A stretch of DNA of 8,728 bases from a bacterium (GTDB taxonomy: Bacteria > Bacteroidota > Ignavibacteria > Kapaibacteriales > UBA961): positions 1-8,728 of the forward strand of contig JALHLL010000151.1 in NCBI GenBank assembly GCA_022844575.1, read 5' to 3'. Made by a program: the position numbers and the translations under genes. Positions within the stretch are counted from its first letter, which is position 1. Every line of letters begins with the position of its first letter. The notes under the pieces were generated by a model. That model did not search any database, was not told the origin of the DNA, and saw nothing but the letters and a program-made list of their open reading frames with translations. Below are positions 7,067 through 8,728 of this stretch, one piece after another.

Positions 7067-8173
7067 ATGAATACTGCTGAATTATTGGCGCGTATTGATA
7101 GTTATGCAAGACCCCTTTTATCGAAGGGTAGGCCGCATTTTATTACAAAGTTCTATTCCCATACCCGCAAATTTTTTCTTGATTCATTCTTTAATGCAAG
7201 TTTTGAAAAAATCAATGTACCGGATTCTTTGAGTGTAACTCTTGGTGGACTCACTTTCCGATCACCGATTTTTAATGCGGCAGGTATGTTCAAAAATGCC
7301 GAAGGATATGAATTATGTTATGCCTTAGGGGCGGGGGCATATTTGGCAGGAACTACGACATCCCAAAAACGCTATGGTAATAAAAAGAATGGAATTACAC
7401 TCCCCTTCTGCCCTTATCCAAAAAGTATGGCTGCTTCCAATTGGCTGGGGCTTCCGAATGAGGGACATACGGAGGTTGCCAAGAGAATTGGTAAACTGAA
7501 GCATTACAAGAACTTCCCAATCGGTATAAGTGTAGCAGCCGATCCGGGTATGGATGAAGAGCAATCTTTACCTTTGCTTTTGGATGGCTTAAAACGATAC
7601 ACGGATTCAGGTGTTCACTTTATTGAGTTGAATGAAAGTTGCCCGAATACTGAAAATAGAGCGGACAGTTCGATTATTGACGAAAATCTTATAAGACGGC
7701 TTGAATATATTGGCAATAACTTTATAGGTAAGCGACAATCAAAAACACCCGTGTTCCTAAAATTTTCCAATGATATTCTCCAAAGTCAATTACATGATTT
7801 ATTCCATCGAGTACAACAGTTGGGTTTCGGAGGAATCAATATCGGCAATACTTCTGTTAGATATAAAGAAATCGAAACTTTACTTTCTCCCGATGAAATA
7901 CAAACCTTCCGATATTTTTACACAAATTTCGGGGGTGGTACAAGTGGGAAAGTACTCAATAAAATTTCCTTAGAACTATGTAAAGCGTTGATGAAGGAAA
8001 TTGAGAATAATAAGGATTTTGCCATTATCAGGACGGGTGGAATATTATCGGCAAAGGACATAAAAGAATCTCAAGAGAACAATATTACACTTAACCAATG
8101 GTACACAGGTTTTTTTGAAAATTTCGGACATCATGGAAGAAATGTATATTCCCATATTTACCATCAATTATAA
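7067..8173 (+). CDS. pyrD: Dihydroorotate dehydrogenase family FMN protein, class 2-like layout with catalytic-site Cys
   Basis: This is an FMN-binding TIM-barrel protein of the DHODH family (368 residues), which oxidises dihydroorotate to orotate in UMP synthesis. The first ~55 residues are a helical, basic/aromatic extension like the membrane-contacting N-domain of quinone-dependent class 2 enzymes. The barrel follows. SPIFNAAGMFKNAEGY (66-81) places K76 where class 2 enzymes have their active-site lysine (E. coli K66 by my alignment). GTTT (95-98) is class 2-like, whereas NWLGLPNEG (125-133) resembles the class 1 substrate loop. ELNESCPNT (187-195) puts C192 at the catalytic-base position, where class 2 has Ser. 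FLKF (K232), NIGNTS (258-263), GGGTSGK (289-295) and RTGGI (322-326) are FMN-site motifs. The start at 7067 has no Shine-Dalgarno; the next in-frame ATG (7286) would remove the N-domain. The UPF0173 gene follows after 17 bases. A related non-orotate oxidoreductase is possible. Confidence 0.85.
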   Translation: MNTAELLARIDSYARPLLSKGRPHFITKFYSHTRKFFLDSFFNASFEKINVPDSLSVTLGGLTFRSPIFNAAGMFKNAEGYELCYALGAGAYLAGTTTSQKRYGNKKNGITLPFCPYPKSMAASNWLGLPNEGHTEVAKRIGKLKHYKNFPIGISVAADPGMDEEQSLPLLLDGLKRYTDSGVHFIELNESCPNTENRADSSIIDENLIRRLEYIGNNFIGKRQSKTPVFLKFSNDILQSQLHDLFHRVQQLGFGGINIGNTSVRYKEIETLLSPDEIQTFRYFYTNFGGGTSGKVLNKISLELCKALMKEIENNKDFAIIRTGGILSAKDIKESQENNITLNQWYTGFFENFGHHGRNVYSHIYHQL

Positions 8174-8190
8174 TATTCTTCTACACAATC

Positions 8191-8728
8191 ATGAAACTTA
8201 CGTATTTAGGACATTCCTGTTTTCTTCTTGAAACTTGTGGGAAAACATTACTTTTCGATCCGTTTATTTCCCCAAATCCTAAAGCATCAGCTATAGATAT
8301 AAATACTCTTGAACCCGATTATATTTTGGTAAGTCATGCTCATTCGGATCATATAGCCGACTTACAAAGTATTGCCAAGCGTACAAATGCCAAAGTAGTT
8401 GCAAATTGGGAAATTACCCAATGGTGTATAAGTAAAGGGATAGAAAATATTCATCCGATGAATATCGGCGGAAAATGGAATTTTGACTTTGGGGACGTAA
8501 TTACAACAACCGCCATACATTCTTCCGGTTTTGCCGATGGCACATATGGAGGGAATCCGATGGGGTTTATTATAAAAAACAAAGAAGGTACACTCTATTA
8601 TGCAGGAGATACCGCCCTAACATTGGACATGACTCTTATCGGCAATAAATACACCTTAAATGCGGCAATTCTACCTAAATGCGATAACTTTACCATGGGA
8701 TATGAGGAGGCGCTTACGGAATCTGAGT
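8191..8728 (+). CDS. UPF0173-type metal-dependent hydrolase, MBL fold (3'-truncated by window edge)
   Basis: The ATG at 8191 opens a frame of 179 codons running off the right edge; family members are usually about 225-230 residues, so roughly the last 50 are missing. The protein begins MKLTYLGHSCFLLET, the usual first strand of this metallo-beta-lactamase subfamily. It then carries D23 in FDPF, the metal motif HAHSDH (49-54), H110 in TAIHSSG, D140 in YYAGDTAL, and the subfamily signature LPKCDNFTMG (161-170). These residues suggest an active dinuclear metal site. The family is annotated as metal-dependent hydrolase, and some relatives are compared with L-ascorbate-6-phosphate lactonase (UlaG), but the substrate is unknown. 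The gene starts 17 bases after the stop of the DHODH-like gene, so the two may share a transcript. No Shine-Dalgarno is visible. There is no signal peptide, so it is probably cytoplasmic. Confidence 0.9.
   Translation, partial: MKLTYLGHSCFLLETCGKTLLFDPFISPNPKASAIDINTLEPDYILVSHAHSDHIADLQSIAKRTNAKVVANWEITQWCISKGIENIHPMNIGGKWNFDFGDVITTTAIHSSGFADGTYGGNPMGFIIKNKEGTLYYAGDTALTLDMTLIGNKYTLNAAILPKCDNFTMGYEEALTESE

Noticed and set aside
7770..7973. 67-codon frame on the + strand inside the DHODH-like gene
   Set aside because: It overlaps FMN-site motifs of the real frame and has no family features. The + strand frames at 1747-1947 and 3760-3987 inside sprA are rejected for the same reason.
1..8728. 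CRISPR array, tRNA, rRNA, insertion sequence or defence system
   Set aside because: Reading both strands, I see no regularly spaced repeats, tRNA-like cloverleaf, transposase, terminal inverted repeats or defence domains.

Overview
The window is AT-rich bacterial DNA with every gene on the + strand. It most likely comes from the Bacteroidota or a neighbouring FCB lineage such as Ignavibacteria or Kapabacteria. The main reason is the first gene, sprA, which encodes the giant outer-membrane translocon of the type IX secretion system, a system essentially confined to that group. The near absence of Shine-Dalgarno sequences ahead of two of the three visible starts also fits. The exact lineage is inference.

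Layout: (1) positions 1-5843 hold the C-terminal 1946 residues of SprA, whose N-terminus lies upstream of the window. (2) A 107-bp AT-rich gap carries a weak promoter candidate and one clear ribosome binding site. (3) Positions 5951-6898 hold an intact phytoene/squalene synthase family gene (crtB-like). (4) The 168-bp gap at 6899-7066 is not empty. It holds what I read as the wreck of a small DUF486 (DMT-like) membrane protein gene, with its first ~17 codons joined out of frame to its last ~30 and the middle missing. (5) Positions 7067-8173 hold a dihydroorotate dehydrogenase family protein with a class 2-like layout but a cysteine at the catalytic-base position. (6) Seventeen bases later, at 8191, a UPF0173 metallo-beta-lactamase-fold hydrolase begins and runs off the right edge.

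The genes do not form one obvious pathway. SprA belongs to protein export and gliding, the synthase to isoprenoid/carotenoid synthesis, and the DHODH-like protein to pyrimidine synthesis (de novo UMP) or a related flavin reaction. The hydrolase has no assigned role. The last two are close enough to be co-transcribed. I see no mobile element, CRISPR array, tRNA, rRNA or defence system, and no convincing new multi-gene system. The points most worth a second look are the internally deleted DUF486 remnant and the mixed-class active site of the DHODH-like protein.
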